DNA of 64,000 nt from Nocardiopsis sp. ATB16-24. GTDB lineage: Bacteria > Actinomycetota > Actinomycetes > Streptosporangiales > Streptosporangiaceae. A program made the position numbers and the translations under genes. The notes beneath the pieces are model-generated. The model ran no database searches, had not been told where the DNA came from, and saw only the letters and a list, made by a program, of their open reading frames with translations. Numbering within the stretch: the stretch's first letter is position 1; each line of letters starts with the position of its first letter. Of the stretch, positions 25,241-33,642 are shown piece after piece. The stretch spans positions 186,001 to 250,000 of the forward strand of contig NZ_JASCXJ010000002.1 of the NCBI RefSeq assembly GCF_030271535.1, read 5' to 3'.

Positions 25241-25280
25241 GGGTCCGGTCTGCACCGGGCCACCTGGCCGTTCGCGTGTC

Positions 25281-25354
25281 TGGAGCGGATGACGGGAATC
25301 GAACCCGCGTTATCAGCTTGGGAAGCTGAAGTTCTACCATTGAACTACATCCGC
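25281..25354 (-). tRNA. tRNA-Gly (anticodon CCC)
   Basis: On the minus strand the acceptor stem GCGGATG pairs with CATCCGC, followed by discriminator T and an encoded CCA (25283-25281). The D-loop region AGTTCAATGGTAGAACTT, anticodon stem-loop TCAGC-TTCCCAA-GCTGA giving anticodon CCC, and T-arm GCGGGTTCGATTCCCGT are all regular. Total 71 nt plus CCA, with no intron. Confidence 0.96.
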
Positions 25355-25520
25355 GCTGCGCTCGTCGGCGAGAACCGATCGGCGACGCATGTCATCCTAG
25401 CCCAACTCCGGGGCCGCTGGGCAAGTCGATCCCCGTCACGCTGTGTCATGAAACCCCCCGCGCACCGCCTCCTCACCCCATGTGGGCTGCGTCGCCGGTG
25501 CAAGCGGTAGGTTTCAGAGC

Positions 25521-26096
25521 GTGTTGCTCTCCGATCGCGATATCAGGTCAGAAATCGACGCCGGGCGGGTCAAGATCGACCCCTTCGATCCCGGCCTCGT
25601 CCAACCGTCGAGCATCGACGTACGGCTGGACCGCTTCTTTCGGGTGTTCGAGAACCACAAGTACCCGCACATCGACCCCTCGGTCGAGCAACCGGACCTC
25701 ACCCGGTTGGTGGAGGCCGACGGCGAAGAGGCCTTCATCCTGCATCCGGGGGAATTCGTCCTGGCGTCCACCTACGAGATGGTCACCCTTCCCACCGATC
25801 TCGCCAGCCGACTGGAGGGCAAGAGCTCCCTGGGACGACTGGGGCTGCTCACCCACTCCACGGCGGGGTTCATCGATCCCGGTTTCTCCGGGCACGTCAC
25901 CCTGGAACTGTCCAACGTGGCCACACTCCCCATCAAGCTCTATCCGGGGATGAAGATCGGCCAGCTGTGCCTGTTCCGCCTCTCCTCGCCGGCGGAGCAC
26001 TCCTATGGTTCCGCGACCTACGGGTCCCGCTACCAGGGTCAGCGCGGACCGACGCCGTCCAGGTCCCACCAGAACTTCACGCGAACCCACATTTGA
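25521..26096 (+). CDS. dcd: dCTP deaminase
   Basis: 191 residues from a GTG start ('[12 protein letters not shown]'). The family core '[20 protein letters not shown]' and '[13 protein letters not shown]' holds the Ser/Arg and the catalytic Glu, and the C-terminal '[14 protein letters not shown]' closes over the nucleotide. It converts dCTP to dUTP (or directly to dUMP in the bifunctional subgroup) for thymidylate synthesis in the cytoplasm. Length is normal. It stands alone next to tRNA-Gly, a common actinobacterial arrangement. Confidence 0.96.
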   Translation: MLLSDRDIRSEIDAGRVKIDPFDPGLVQPSSIDVRLDRFFRVFENHKYPHIDPSVEQPDLTRLVEADGEEAFILHPGEFVLASTYEMVTLPTDLASRLEGKSSLGRLGLLTHSTAGFIDPGFSGHVTLELSNVATLPIKLYPGMKIGQLCLFRLSSPAEHSYGSATYGSRYQGQRGPTPSRSHQNFTRTHI

Positions 26097-26493
26097 GGGC
26101 AGACAACACCGAACCGTTTACGGTACGGTCATGAACAGACACGTTCCGTCGATTGACCTGCCCGTATCCTTTTCGTGATGGAAATCACTGTTTAGGAGAG
26201 GGTGGTATACATCACATATCGCGCTTCTCGGGCCTCCGCATCCACTGCCATAGGTCGACAGATGGTTTTTGCGCAGGTTAAACATGTTATTTCCCGGTTA
26301 CATACTGCCTGAACTGGGGGTACATACCTCGGTATGGTTTGCCCCCGACGTGAACCAGGTGGCGGCTCTGATCCGGTGAGGGCGCGCGGGAGGGCTCCGC
26401 GTAGGCCGCTCACCTGCGATGACCGCGGGTCGCCGAAGGGACGGATGCGCTCCTTGGCATGACCCGCGACCGGGACAGCCCCACGAGGAGACC
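26097..26493. other. AT-rich promoter region of proVWX
   Basis: 397 nt without a gene. The left ~250 nt are clearly AT-richer than the surroundings and contain short palindromes, e.g. CATACC-TC-GGTATG at 26323-26336, that could be regulator sites. The right part is the structured leader described separately. Confidence 0.5.
26375..26468 (+). promoter_or_regulatory. Structured 5' leader of proVWX (two hairpins)
   Basis: Hairpin 1 (26375-26414) has GGTGAGGGC paired with GCC(G)CTCACC and further inner pairing. Hairpin 2 (26424-26468) pairs CGCGGGTC with GACCCGCG and GCC(G)AAGG with CCTTGGC. The second ends 16 nt before the SD of proV. It matches no riboswitch class I can name, so the ligand, if any, is unknown. 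Confidence 0.5.
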
Positions 26494-27516
26494 GTGCCAG
26501 CAGTACGCGCAGACCACCTGTACAAGGTGTTCGGTAAACAGTCCAGAGCCGCCGTCGAGCGTCTCTCGGACGGCAGTCACCGTGACACCATCGCCGACCT
26601 CGACGTGACGGCAGCCGTCATCGACGTGTCCTTCGAGGTCGAACCTGGCGAGATCTTCGTCGTCATGGGCCTGTCGGGATCGGGGAAGTCCACCTTGATC
26701 CGCATGCTCAACGGTCTCCTGGAACCCACTTCGGGAACGGTCGAGATCGATGGCGTGGACATCACCGCCCTCAACAAGAAGAGTCTTCTGAAGCTGCGGG
26801 GCGAGAAGATCAGCATGGTCTTCCAGCACTTCGCGCTTCTGCCGCACCGCACCGTGCTGGAGAACGCCGCCTACGGCCTGGAACTGCGCGGACTCCCGCG
26901 CGGGGAACGCTACGAGAAGGCCCGCGAGACCCTCGGACTGGTGGGGCTCGGCGGCTGGGAGGACAAGTTCCCCCAACAGCTCTCCGGCGGTATGCAGCAG
27001 CGCGTGGGCCTGGCCCGGGCCCTGGCCGCGGACACCGACATCATCCTCATGGACGAGGCGTTCAGCGCTCTGGACCCGCTCATCCGGCGGGACATGCAGA
27101 CACAGTTGATCGAGCTCCAGGCGAGCCTGGGCAAGACCATCGTCTTCATCACGCACGACCTCAACGAGGCCATGCGCCTCGGAGACCGCATCTGTGTGCT
27201 CCGCGACGGCCGCGTCGCGCAGATCGGCACCGCGCAGGAGATCCTCAGCGAGCCCGCCAACGACTACGTCGAGCGGTTCATCGAGGACGTCGATCGTACC
27301 CGCGTGCTCACCGCCGCCTCCGTGATCGACCCCGACGCTCCCTCGGCCGGCGCGGACGCGCCCCGGGTCGCCGCCGACACTCCTGTCGCCGACCTGTACT
27401 CCAGCGCCTCCTCCTCCGACAGCCTCCGGGTGGTCGCCGAGGACGGCAGCGTGCTGGGCACCGTGACGCGTAGCTCCGTGCTCGCCGCCCTCGGCACCGG
27501 AAAGGAGACGTCGTGA
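26494..27516 (+). CDS. proV: Glycine betaine/proline ABC transporter ATPase
   Basis: 340 residues from GTG 26494 with CGAGGAG 4-10 nt upstream. Walker A 'GLSGSGKSTLIRMLNGL', Q-loop 'MVFQHFALLPHRTV', signature 'LSGGMQQRVGLARALA', Walker B 'IILMDEAFSALDP' and the H-loop 'VFITHDLNEAMRLGD' are in the order and wording of the ProV/OpuAA subfamily. The C-terminal ~60 residues ('SLRVVAEDGSVLGTVTRSSV') look like a degenerate CBS half, the place where ProV/OpuA proteins sense ionic strength. It overlaps proW by 4 nt. It energises osmoprotectant import. Confidence 0.92.
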   Translation: MPAVRADHLYKVFGKQSRAAVERLSDGSHRDTIADLDVTAAVIDVSFEVEPGEIFVVMGLSGSGKSTLIRMLNGLLEPTSGTVEIDGVDITALNKKSLLKLRGEKISMVFQHFALLPHRTVLENAAYGLELRGLPRGERYEKARETLGLVGLGGWEDKFPQQLSGGMQQRVGLARALAADTDIILMDEAFSALDPLIRRDMQTQLIELQASLGKTIVFITHDLNEAMRLGDRICVLRDGRVAQIGTAQEILSEPANDYVERFIEDVDRTRVLTAASVIDPDAPSAGADAPRVAADTPVADLYSSASSSDSLRVVAEDGSVLGTVTRSSVLAALGTGKETS

Positions 27517-28742
27517 CACCGGTCGACTTCCCGCCGAGCCTGCCGATCGGCGAGGGCTTCGAAGCCTTCAACGCCTGGCTCAAGAGCAACTTCGGTCCCG
27601 TCTTCGACGCCATCGGTGATTTCATCCGCTGGGCCGTGGGCGCGCTGGCCGGCTTCTTCACCGACCCGGCGGCGGGGCAGCTCGCCTTCATCGCTGCCGT
27701 GATCATCGCGGTCCCGTTGCTGCGCAGCCGGCGTCTGCCGCTGGTGGCGATCGTCGCCGTGGTCTCGCTGCTCTACGTGTCGCAGGCGCAGTTCGCGTTC
27801 GGCAACACGATCATCAACGCGCTGCCCCCACAGATCTTCCTGTGGGCGATGAACCTGTTCGACCAGCAGTACGTGGACGCCTACTTCTGCATCTCGCTGC
27901 TCTTCCTCGTCGCCGTCACCGTGTTGGGCATGCTCGACCGGGGCACCCGTGTGCGCACGGGCGTCGTCGCCGGCGGCTGGCTCGTGGTCGTCCTGCTCGG
28001 CTGGCTCGCCCTGCCCGCCCTGGTCAGCGACCCCAGAGCGCTCCTGATGATCCTGTTGCTGAGCCTCCTGGCCCTGTCGGTGGCGGGATGGAAGATGGGC
28101 CTGTTCGGCTTCGTCTCCCTCGCCCTGGTGGCCTCGGTCGGCCAGTGGGCCAACGCCATGGACACCCTGGGCCTGGTGCTCGTGGCCAGCGCCATCGCCG
28201 TGGTCATCGCGATCCCCATCGGCATCCTGGCGGCCTACAACGACGTGGTCAGCAAGATCGTCAAGCCGGTCCTGGACCTGATGCAGACGCTGCCCGCCTT
28301 CGTCTACCTGATCCCGGCGATCTTCTTCTTCTCCATCGGCGCGGTGCCCGGTGTGGTCGCCACCATCGTGTTCGCGATGCCCCCCGGTGTGCGCCTGACC
28401 GAGCTGGGTATCCGTCAGATCGACAAGGAGTTGGTGGAGGCCGGCGAGGCCTTCGGGGCTCCCAGCCGGAAGATCCTCACCGGGATCCAGCTGCCGCTGG
28501 CCCTGCCCACCATCATGGCCGGGGTCAACCAGGTCATCATGCTCGGCCTGTCGATGGTCGTCATCGCGGGCATGGTCGGCGCGGGAGGCCTGGGAAGCGC
28601 GGTCTACCAGGGCATCACCCGCAACGACGGCGCGCTCGGGTTCGAGGCCGGCATCTCGGTGGTCATCCTGGCCATCTTCCTGGACCGCCTCACCGCCGCC
28701 GTCACACGCCGGGGGCACCACTCCCCGGCCCAGGCCGCCTGA
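27513..28742 (+). CDS. proW: Glycine betaine/proline ABC transporter permease
   Basis: 409 residues from a GTG that overlaps the proV stop. An N-terminal ~90-residue region and additional hydrophobic segments precede the core permease, as in ProW/OpuAB. The core has 'LVLVASAIAVVIAIPIGILA', 'LMQTLPAFVYLIPAIFFF' and the EAA loop 'EAGEAFGAPSRKILTGIQLP'. About eight membrane segments in total. It forms the channel with the ATPase below and the lipoprotein outside. Confidence 0.92.
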   Translation: MTPVDFPPSLPIGEGFEAFNAWLKSNFGPVFDAIGDFIRWAVGALAGFFTDPAAGQLAFIAAVIIAVPLLRSRRLPLVAIVAVVSLLYVSQAQFAFGNTIINALPPQIFLWAMNLFDQQYVDAYFCISLLFLVAVTVLGMLDRGTRVRTGVVAGGWLVVVLLGWLALPALVSDPRALLMILLLSLLALSVAGWKMGLFGFVSLALVASVGQWANAMDTLGLVLVASAIAVVIAIPIGILAAYNDVVSKIVKPVLDLMQTLPAFVYLIPAIFFFSIGAVPGVVATIVFAMPPGVRLTELGIRQIDKELVEAGEAFGAPSRKILTGIQLPLALPTIMAGVNQVIMLGLSMVVIAGMVGAGGLGSAVYQGITRNDGALGFEAGISVVILAIFLDRLTAAVTRRGHHSPAQAA

Positions 28743-28790
28743 GACCCGCACCCCCCGCACACCGAAGTTCCCTAGGGAAGGAATCCCACG

Positions 28791-29726
28791 ATGTACAGCC
28801 GCAAGCGCATGACGGCTCTGTCCGCCGCCGGCATGAGCGCCGCACTCCTTCTGACCGCATGCGGTGGTGGCGGTGGAGAGGACCTCACCGGACCCGCGGA
28901 CGGCGGTGGGGAGGACGTCCAGGAGATCAACATCGCGCTGATCGCCTGGGAGGAGGCCATCGCCACCACGAACATGTGGAAGGTCATCCTGGAGGAGAAG
29001 GGCTACGACGTCACCGTCACCGAGGTGGACGTCGCCCCGATGTACCAGGGCGCGGCCAACGGCGACGTGGACCTGTTCCTGGACACCTGGCTCCCGGTCA
29101 CGCACGCCGACTACTGGGAGGACTACGGGGACCAGCTGGAGGACCTCGGCTCCTGGTACGACAACGCCAAGCTGACCATCACCGTGCCCTCCTACATGGA
29201 GGACGTGAACAGCATCCCCGACCTGGCCGACAACGTCGAGGAGCTGGACGGCCGGGTCGTGGGCATCGACCCGGGCGCCGGTCTGACCCGCATCACCAAG
29301 GAGGAGGCGCTGCCGGGCTACGGTCTGGACGGCGACTTCGAGCTGGTGGAGTCCTCCACCGCGGCGATGCTGGCCGAGCTGGACTCCGCGATCGCCGAGG
29401 AGGAGCCCATCGTGGTCACCCTGTGGCGTCCGCACCCGGTCTACGCCAAGCACGACCTCAAGGACCTGGAGGACCCCGAGGGCCTCATGGGCGACGCGGA
29501 GAGCATCCACGCGGTCGGCCGCGCCGGCTTCGCCGAGGACTACCCGGAACTGTCGGGCTGGCTCCAGGACTTCGAGATGACCGACGACGAGTTGGCCACT
29601 CTGGAGGCGCTGACCCTCGAAGAGTACGAGGACGACCCCGAGGAGGGCGCCCGCGTCTGGCTCTCGGAGAACCCCGAGTTCGTGGAGCGCACCCTGGGCG
29701 GGGACGCCGAGGGCCTGGAGTTCTGA
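28791..29726 (+). CDS. proX: Glycine betaine/proline-binding lipoprotein
   Basis: 311 residues, ATG with GGAAGG upstream. The lipobox 'LLTACGGG' (Cys about residue 24) is followed by an OpuAC-type binding domain: 'IALIAWEEAIATTNMWKVIL', 'DVDLFLDTWLPVTHADYW', 'GRVVGIDPGAGL' and 'VTLWRPHPVYAKHDLKDLED'. Trp residues in these stretches make the aromatic cage for quaternary ammonium compounds. It delivers betaine-like osmolytes to ProW. The bidirectional terminator behind it closes the operon. Confidence 0.92.
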   Translation: MYSRKRMTALSAAGMSAALLLTACGGGGGEDLTGPADGGGEDVQEINIALIAWEEAIATTNMWKVILEEKGYDVTVTEVDVAPMYQGAANGDVDLFLDTWLPVTHADYWEDYGDQLEDLGSWYDNAKLTITVPSYMEDVNSIPDLADNVEELDGRVVGIDPGAGLTRITKEEALPGYGLDGDFELVESSTAAMLAELDSAIAEEEPIVVTLWRPHPVYAKHDLKDLEDPEGLMGDAESIHAVGRAGFAEDYPELSGWLQDFEMTDDELATLEALTLEEYEDDPEEGARVWLSENPEFVERTLGGDAEGLEF

Positions 29727-29782
29727 CCGGGACCTGAGATCCTCACCGCGACTCCGGACCGCTCCGGGGCCCGGTACGAGCG

Positions 29783-29814
29783 ATGGGCCGCTCCCCGCAC
29801 GGGGAGCGGCCCAT
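29783..29814. terminator. Bidirectional terminator, proVWX and rhomboid
   Basis: ATGGGCCGCTCCCC (29783-29796) and GGGGAGCGGCCCAT (29801-29814) are perfect 14-bp arms around a 4-nt loop, between convergent genes. Confidence 0.9.
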
Positions 29815-29868
29815 CCGCGTCATGGGGGCCGGAGCGAGGACGTGCCGACGTTTCCCCGGAGCGTTTCG

Positions 29869-30480
29869 CTAGATCTGGTAGCCGCCCTGGGCACCTCCGT
29901 ACCCGGGGTCGATCTGCCGGTTCCGCTCCCGTCTGGGAAGGAGGTAGGCGGCGAGCAGGCCGCCGATGAAGCCGAAGAGGTGCGCCTGCCACGAGACACC
30001 GGGGTACTGGGGCAGGACCCCCCAGATCATCGTCCCGTAGAACAGGATCACGCAGATCATGATCACGATGTCGATGGTCTTGCGTTCGACGATGCCGCGC
30101 AGCACGGTGTAGCCGAAGTAGCCGAAGACCAGGCCGCTGGCCCCCACCGTGAGGGAGTAGGGCGAGCTGAACAGCCACACCCCCACGCCGCTGACCACGA
30201 CGATGATCAGCGTGGTGAGCAGGAACCTCCCCAGACCGCTGAACGCCACGAGCGAGCCCAGTACCAGGAAGGGCAGCGAGTTGCCGATGAGGTGTTCCAG
30301 GTTGCCGTGCATGAACGGCGCGGTGAACACGGTCCAGGGCTCCTGGAGGTTCCAGGCGCGCAGGCCGAACTGTTGGTCGAGTCTTCCGAGGAACAGAAAG
30401 CTGTCGAGGATCTCGAAGACCCACATGGCCGCGAGCATCCCCGCTACGGTCAGGATGGCGGTGATTCTGGACTGCTTCAC
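29869..30480 (-). CDS. Rhomboid family intramembrane serine protease
   Basis: 203 residues from GTG 30480; a GTG a few codons upstream is also possible. Six membrane segments. The family residues are present: 'MHGNLEHLIGNSLPFLVLGS' in the second helix region, the catalytic Ser in 'VGASGLVFGYFGY' and the catalytic His in 'SWQAHLFGFIGGLLAAYLLP'. It cleaves membrane proteins within or near their transmembrane helix. Substrates are unknown. Its C-terminus is a short Gly/Tyr tail. Confidence 0.92.
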   Translation of the reverse strand: MKQSRITAILTVAGMLAAMWVFEILDSFLFLGRLDQQFGLRAWNLQEPWTVFTAPFMHGNLEHLIGNSLPFLVLGSLVAFSGLGRFLLTTLIIVVVSGVGVWLFSSPYSLTVGASGLVFGYFGYTVLRGIVERKTIDIVIMICVILFYGTMIWGVLPQYPGVSWQAHLFGFIGGLLAAYLLPRRERNRQIDPGYGGAQGGYQI

Positions 30481-30632
30481 CCCACCGAGGGTAGATGACA
30501 CGGCCTTGCGGTGGTATGTCCATGGGGCGCGTGGTGGGTCATCGTCCTGTGTGACCACGGTCGCCTGGGCGCGCACGGGCTCGGCGGGTACGAGCCGGGG
30601 CCTTTGAGGAGGGGCCTTTGCGGCGGGGAGGC

Positions 30633-31106
30633 TCAGGAGGTCAGCGACTGGTTGCGCGGCGGGATGCCGACCATCGCCATGAAGGAGTCGACCCGGGCCG
30701 GGCTGGTCAGCCCGGTCAGGGGCAGGTGTGTGCGCGAGGTGCGGCGGCTCTGGAGTGAGGGGAAGCGCTTGGGCCGTCCGGTGGTGTCGCACAGTCCCAG
30801 GGAGCGGATCCGGCCGGGGAGCACGTAGTAGGAGCCGATGTCCTGGAAGGGGACCCGCACGACGTAGCGGCCTCGCACATAGCGGAACTCCCCTTCGGAG
30901 ACCTCCAGTACGGGGGACGTGAGCATGTGGCCGTGTACGGCCAGAGCGATGCCCGCGAGGGACAGGAGGACGCCGAGGGTGATCCCGGCCCAGTGGGAGG
31001 GTTCGGCCACGATCACCACGACACCCAGAACCACCAGAGCGTAGCCAGTCCACAACTCCATGTGTTTGCGGCCCGCAGGGCAGACCAGGCGGACTGTTTC
31101 GGACAC
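30633..31106 (-). CDS. Hypothetical membrane protein, PH-like
   Basis: 157 residues from a GTG with GAGAGAGG upstream. Two N-terminal hydrophobic helices ('LWTGYALVVLGVVVIVAEP' and 'ITLGVLLSLAGIALAVHGHM') precede a beta-rich soluble part ('FRYVRGRYVVRVPFQDIGSY'), the usual look of small bacterial PH-domain membrane proteins. I cannot assign a characterised family. It is transcribed away from the long AT-rich region to its right. Confidence 0.7.
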   Translation of the reverse strand: MSETVRLVCPAGRKHMELWTGYALVVLGVVVIVAEPSHWAGITLGVLLSLAGIALAVHGHMLTSPVLEVSEGEFRYVRGRYVVRVPFQDIGSYYVLPGRIRSLGLCDTTGRPKRFPSLQSRRTSRTHLPLTGLTSPARVDSFMAMVGIPPRNQSLTS

Positions 31107-31773
31107 GGCAGCGGCCTCTCTCGAAGGGGTGTTGCGGGGGAGGTGACGGCGATCGCCGTACGAAACCCTATCGGCTCCGGCGGGAGGAGGGTGGTGGTTT
31201 CGGACAGTCGGGTGCACGGATTTCAGTGCACACTCTGCGTGCTTTGTCCCCTAGTGATCCTTGTGTCTACTTTACCCGATGATCATCAGATCGTCCTACG
31301 AATGTTGTCACGGCGAGTCCTGATGGTTCTACGGCGTGAGAGGAAGGAGTCTCAGAACGGATGTTTCACCCGATTTGATCGGTTTTGAGCTTTTTGTCTG
31401 TTTCTCTGTATGTAATCAACTGAGGCGAATGCGTAGTTAAACGACGTTTACTTTACCATAAACAGTGTTGACTTTCTTAAGTGATCCGCAATCCATTTCT
31501 GGGGTGTCCGAATCCCGGGGAAGTGGTGCTCTGTCTCTCCGGCGCCCCTGACCTGCCGTGACATCTTTGTTACTGGTGAGTAGTCAACGCGTTTCGAAGA
31601 CCGGGGTCGATGAGCGCGAACCGGTTGCGGATGGATCACGAATTCGGCATTGGGGCTATACAGACATTTCACTCAATGGTCTTCTGATCGACTAATCGCC
31701 TAAGTCCTGTGGGGGTGTGCGAACCACACCGCCCCTCAGGTTCGGCTCGTATCCGTGATCAAGGGTGTGTCTG
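31107..31773. other. Long AT-rich upstream region of peptide ABC operon
   Basis: 667 nt with no gene, and with base composition far below the rest of the window between about 31240 and 31730. It includes a small inverted repeat GTTTA-N8-TAAAC (31446-31463) and a TTGACT box at 31467. It presumably carries the divergent promoters and operator sites for the oligopeptide importer. Confidence 0.55.
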
Positions 31774-33465
31774 ATGGAAAACCGTAGGAAACTGCTGGGG
31801 GCTGCGGCCGTCGGCGTCTCGGCGGCCCTGGTGCTGGGCGCCTGCTCCCCGCCCGCCGACGATGACGGCGCCGGTGGCGCGTCGTCGGTCAGTTGGATCG
31901 TGAACCAGGCGGGCGGCGGTTGGAACCACAACACGCCCGAGGGTGGCTCGGTCTACGTCATCCAGATGCTCCACGGTGTCCTGCCCGTCCCGGGTCACTG
32001 GGACCCCAGCGGCGAGTGGCAGTGGAACACCGACCTGCTCGTCAACACCCCCGAGTTGATCAACGAAGACCCCATGGTGTGGGAGTACGAGATCAACCCG
32101 GACGCCAACTGGAGCGACGGCGAGCCCATCGACGCCGACGACTTCATCTGGACCTGGAAGATGAACAGCGGCAACGAGGAGCTGTGCGCGGACAACTGCA
32201 ACTCCCGCGGCACGCTCCTGACGGCGCAGTTCGAGAGCGTCGAGGGCTCCGAGGACGGCAAGACCGTCACCGTGACCATGAAGGACGGCGAGAAGTTCCC
32301 CGAGTGGTTCACCTTCGCCGCTGACGGCCTCTACCCGGCCCACCTCGCCGAGGCCGAGGGCTTCGACCTGGACACCCCCGAGGGCATGCTGGAGTCCTCC
32401 AACTGGTTCAACGAGAACCCCATCCCGATCTCCGGTGGCCACTACCTCATCGAGGAGGGCGCCGCACTCGACGGACGCGTCGTCAAGACCGTCAACGAGG
32501 ACTACTACGGCGATCTCCCCAACATCGAGGAGATCATCCTGGAGGTCAACACCGAGGAGGGCAGCTGGGTTCCGGCGCTGTCCAACGGCGAGATCCAGGG
32601 CGCCGCCCCGGCCAGCTGGTCCGACGACGTCATCACCCAGCTGGAAGACGCCCAGGGCGTCGAGTTCGGCATCGAGCCCGGCGGTAGCTGGGAGCACGTC
32701 GACATCAACATGGACAACGAGACCCTCTCGGACAAGGCCCTGCGCCAGGCGATCTTCATGGCGATCGACGTCGAGAACATCGCCACCCGTACCTACGGTG
32801 AGAAGTTCCCCGAGATCGAGCCTCGCACGAACCACATCTTCGACAACAACAGCGAGTTCCACGAGGACGTCGTCACCGAGCTCGGACAGGGCTCCGGTGA
32901 CAGTGAGGCGGCCCTGGAGGTCCTGGAGGACGCCGGTTACGAGCTGGACGGCGAGACCCTCACCCTCGACGGTGACGAGGTGGCCCCGCTGCGCCTGCGC
33001 TACACCGCCGGCCACGTGGCCCGTGAGATCATCGCCGAGCTGATCCAGTCCGACCTGGCCAAGATCGGCGTCACCATCGAGATCGAGACCACCGACGACC
33101 TGGGCGGCACCCTGTCCGAGCAGGACTACGACCTGATGATCTACGGCTGGAGCGGCACCCCGGCCTTCGCCAGCTCCCCGAGCCAGTTCTGGCGCAGCGA
33201 CAGCGGCAGCAACTACGGCAACCTGAACAACAGCGAGGTGGACGAGCTGGTCGACAAGGCCATGAACGTCGCCACCCCGGAGGAGTCCGCCGTGTTCGCC
33301 AACGAGGCCGCCGCGCTGGTGGCCGAGGAGGCCTACGTCCTGCCCATCGTGAGCACCCCGGTGTTCTACTTCTACGACACGAACTACCTGAGCGGCGTCA
33401 CCGACAACAACTCTCAGTCGCGTCGAGCCCTGTGGAACCAGCACGAGTGGTCCGCGGTCGAGTAG
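31774..33465 (+). CDS. Oligopeptide ABC transporter substrate-binding lipoprotein (SBP family 5)
   Basis: 563 residues; the ATG at 31774 has AAGGG 8 nt upstream and is preferred to a GTG nine bases earlier. The lipobox 'LVLGACS' anchors the protein. The mature part is a type II binding protein of the DppA/OppA class with 'WSDGEPIDADDFIWTWK', 'ALRQAIFMAIDVENI' and 'YDLMIYGWSG'. It captures peptides or similar solutes for the permease pair downstream. The first gene is separated from the rest by 177 nt holding a hairpin, a common way to express more binding protein than permease. Confidence 0.92.
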   Translation: MENRRKLLGAAAVGVSAALVLGACSPPADDDGAGGASSVSWIVNQAGGGWNHNTPEGGSVYVIQMLHGVLPVPGHWDPSGEWQWNTDLLVNTPELINEDPMVWEYEINPDANWSDGEPIDADDFIWTWKMNSGNEELCADNCNSRGTLLTAQFESVEGSEDGKTVTVTMKDGEKFPEWFTFAADGLYPAHLAEAEGFDLDTPEGMLESSNWFNENPIPISGGHYLIEEGAALDGRVVKTVNEDYYGDLPNIEEIILEVNTEEGSWVPALSNGEIQGAAPASWSDDVITQLEDAQGVEFGIEPGGSWEHVDINMDNETLSDKALRQAIFMAIDVENIATRTYGEKFPEIEPRTNHIFDNNSEFHEDVVTELGQGSGDSEAALEVLEDAGYELDGETLTLDGDEVAPLRLRYTAGHVAREIIAELIQSDLAKIGVTIEIETTDDLGGTLSEQDYDLMIYGWSGTPAFASSPSQFWRSDSGSNYGNLNNSEVDELVDKAMNVATPEESAVFANEAAALVAEEAYVLPIVSTPVFYFYDTNYLSGVTDNNSQSRRALWNQHEWSAVE

Positions 33466-33525
33466 CAGTTCTCCCGGACCACCCAGCTCCGCGTCGGATG
33501 ACGGGGAGACGGCCCTGACCCGGTG

Positions 33526-33550
33526 GCCGCCGTCGGGAACCCCCGGCGGC
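33526..33550. terminator. Hairpin between binding protein and permease genes (attenuator-like)
   Basis: GCCGCCG (33526-33532) pairs with CGGCGGC (33544-33550). Its location behind the receptor gene suggests partial termination or mRNA 3'-end protection. Confidence 0.4.
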
Positions 33551-33642
33551 GGCCCGGGCACGGCCGGGCCCCTTCCCGACCCCCCTGGTCGGAGAGGGAC
33601 TGGTATCCCCGCTCCGGGGAGCGCTCAGCGAAGGACCTTCCC

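Larger units (their letters stand above)
24629..25280. other. Repeat-rich intergenic island between GNAT gene and tRNA-Gly
   Basis: 652 nt without a supportable gene. It contains, left to right, a 40-bp tandem repeat, two long inverted repeats of family B, and a 30-bp tandem array. Open frames exist here but owe their length to base composition and repeats. Confidence 0.7.

Noticed and set aside
24233..25510. A plus-strand frame through the repeat island that reads the 30-bp array as a ten-residue repeat
   Set aside because: Its left half is antisense to the GNAT gene and it runs through the antisense of tRNA-Gly. The repeat peptide is a by-product of a unit length divisible by three.
26341..26493. 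Glycine or c-di-AMP riboswitch in front of proV
   Set aside because: A 'CGCCGAAGG' stretch recalls glycine riboswitches, but the second conserved block and the expected helix order are missing. The c-di-AMP consensus is also absent.
27264..29510. Long minus-strand frame opposite proVWX
   Set aside because: Asp/His/Gln-rich low-complexity translation with no motif; the opposite strand encodes three clear transporter genes.
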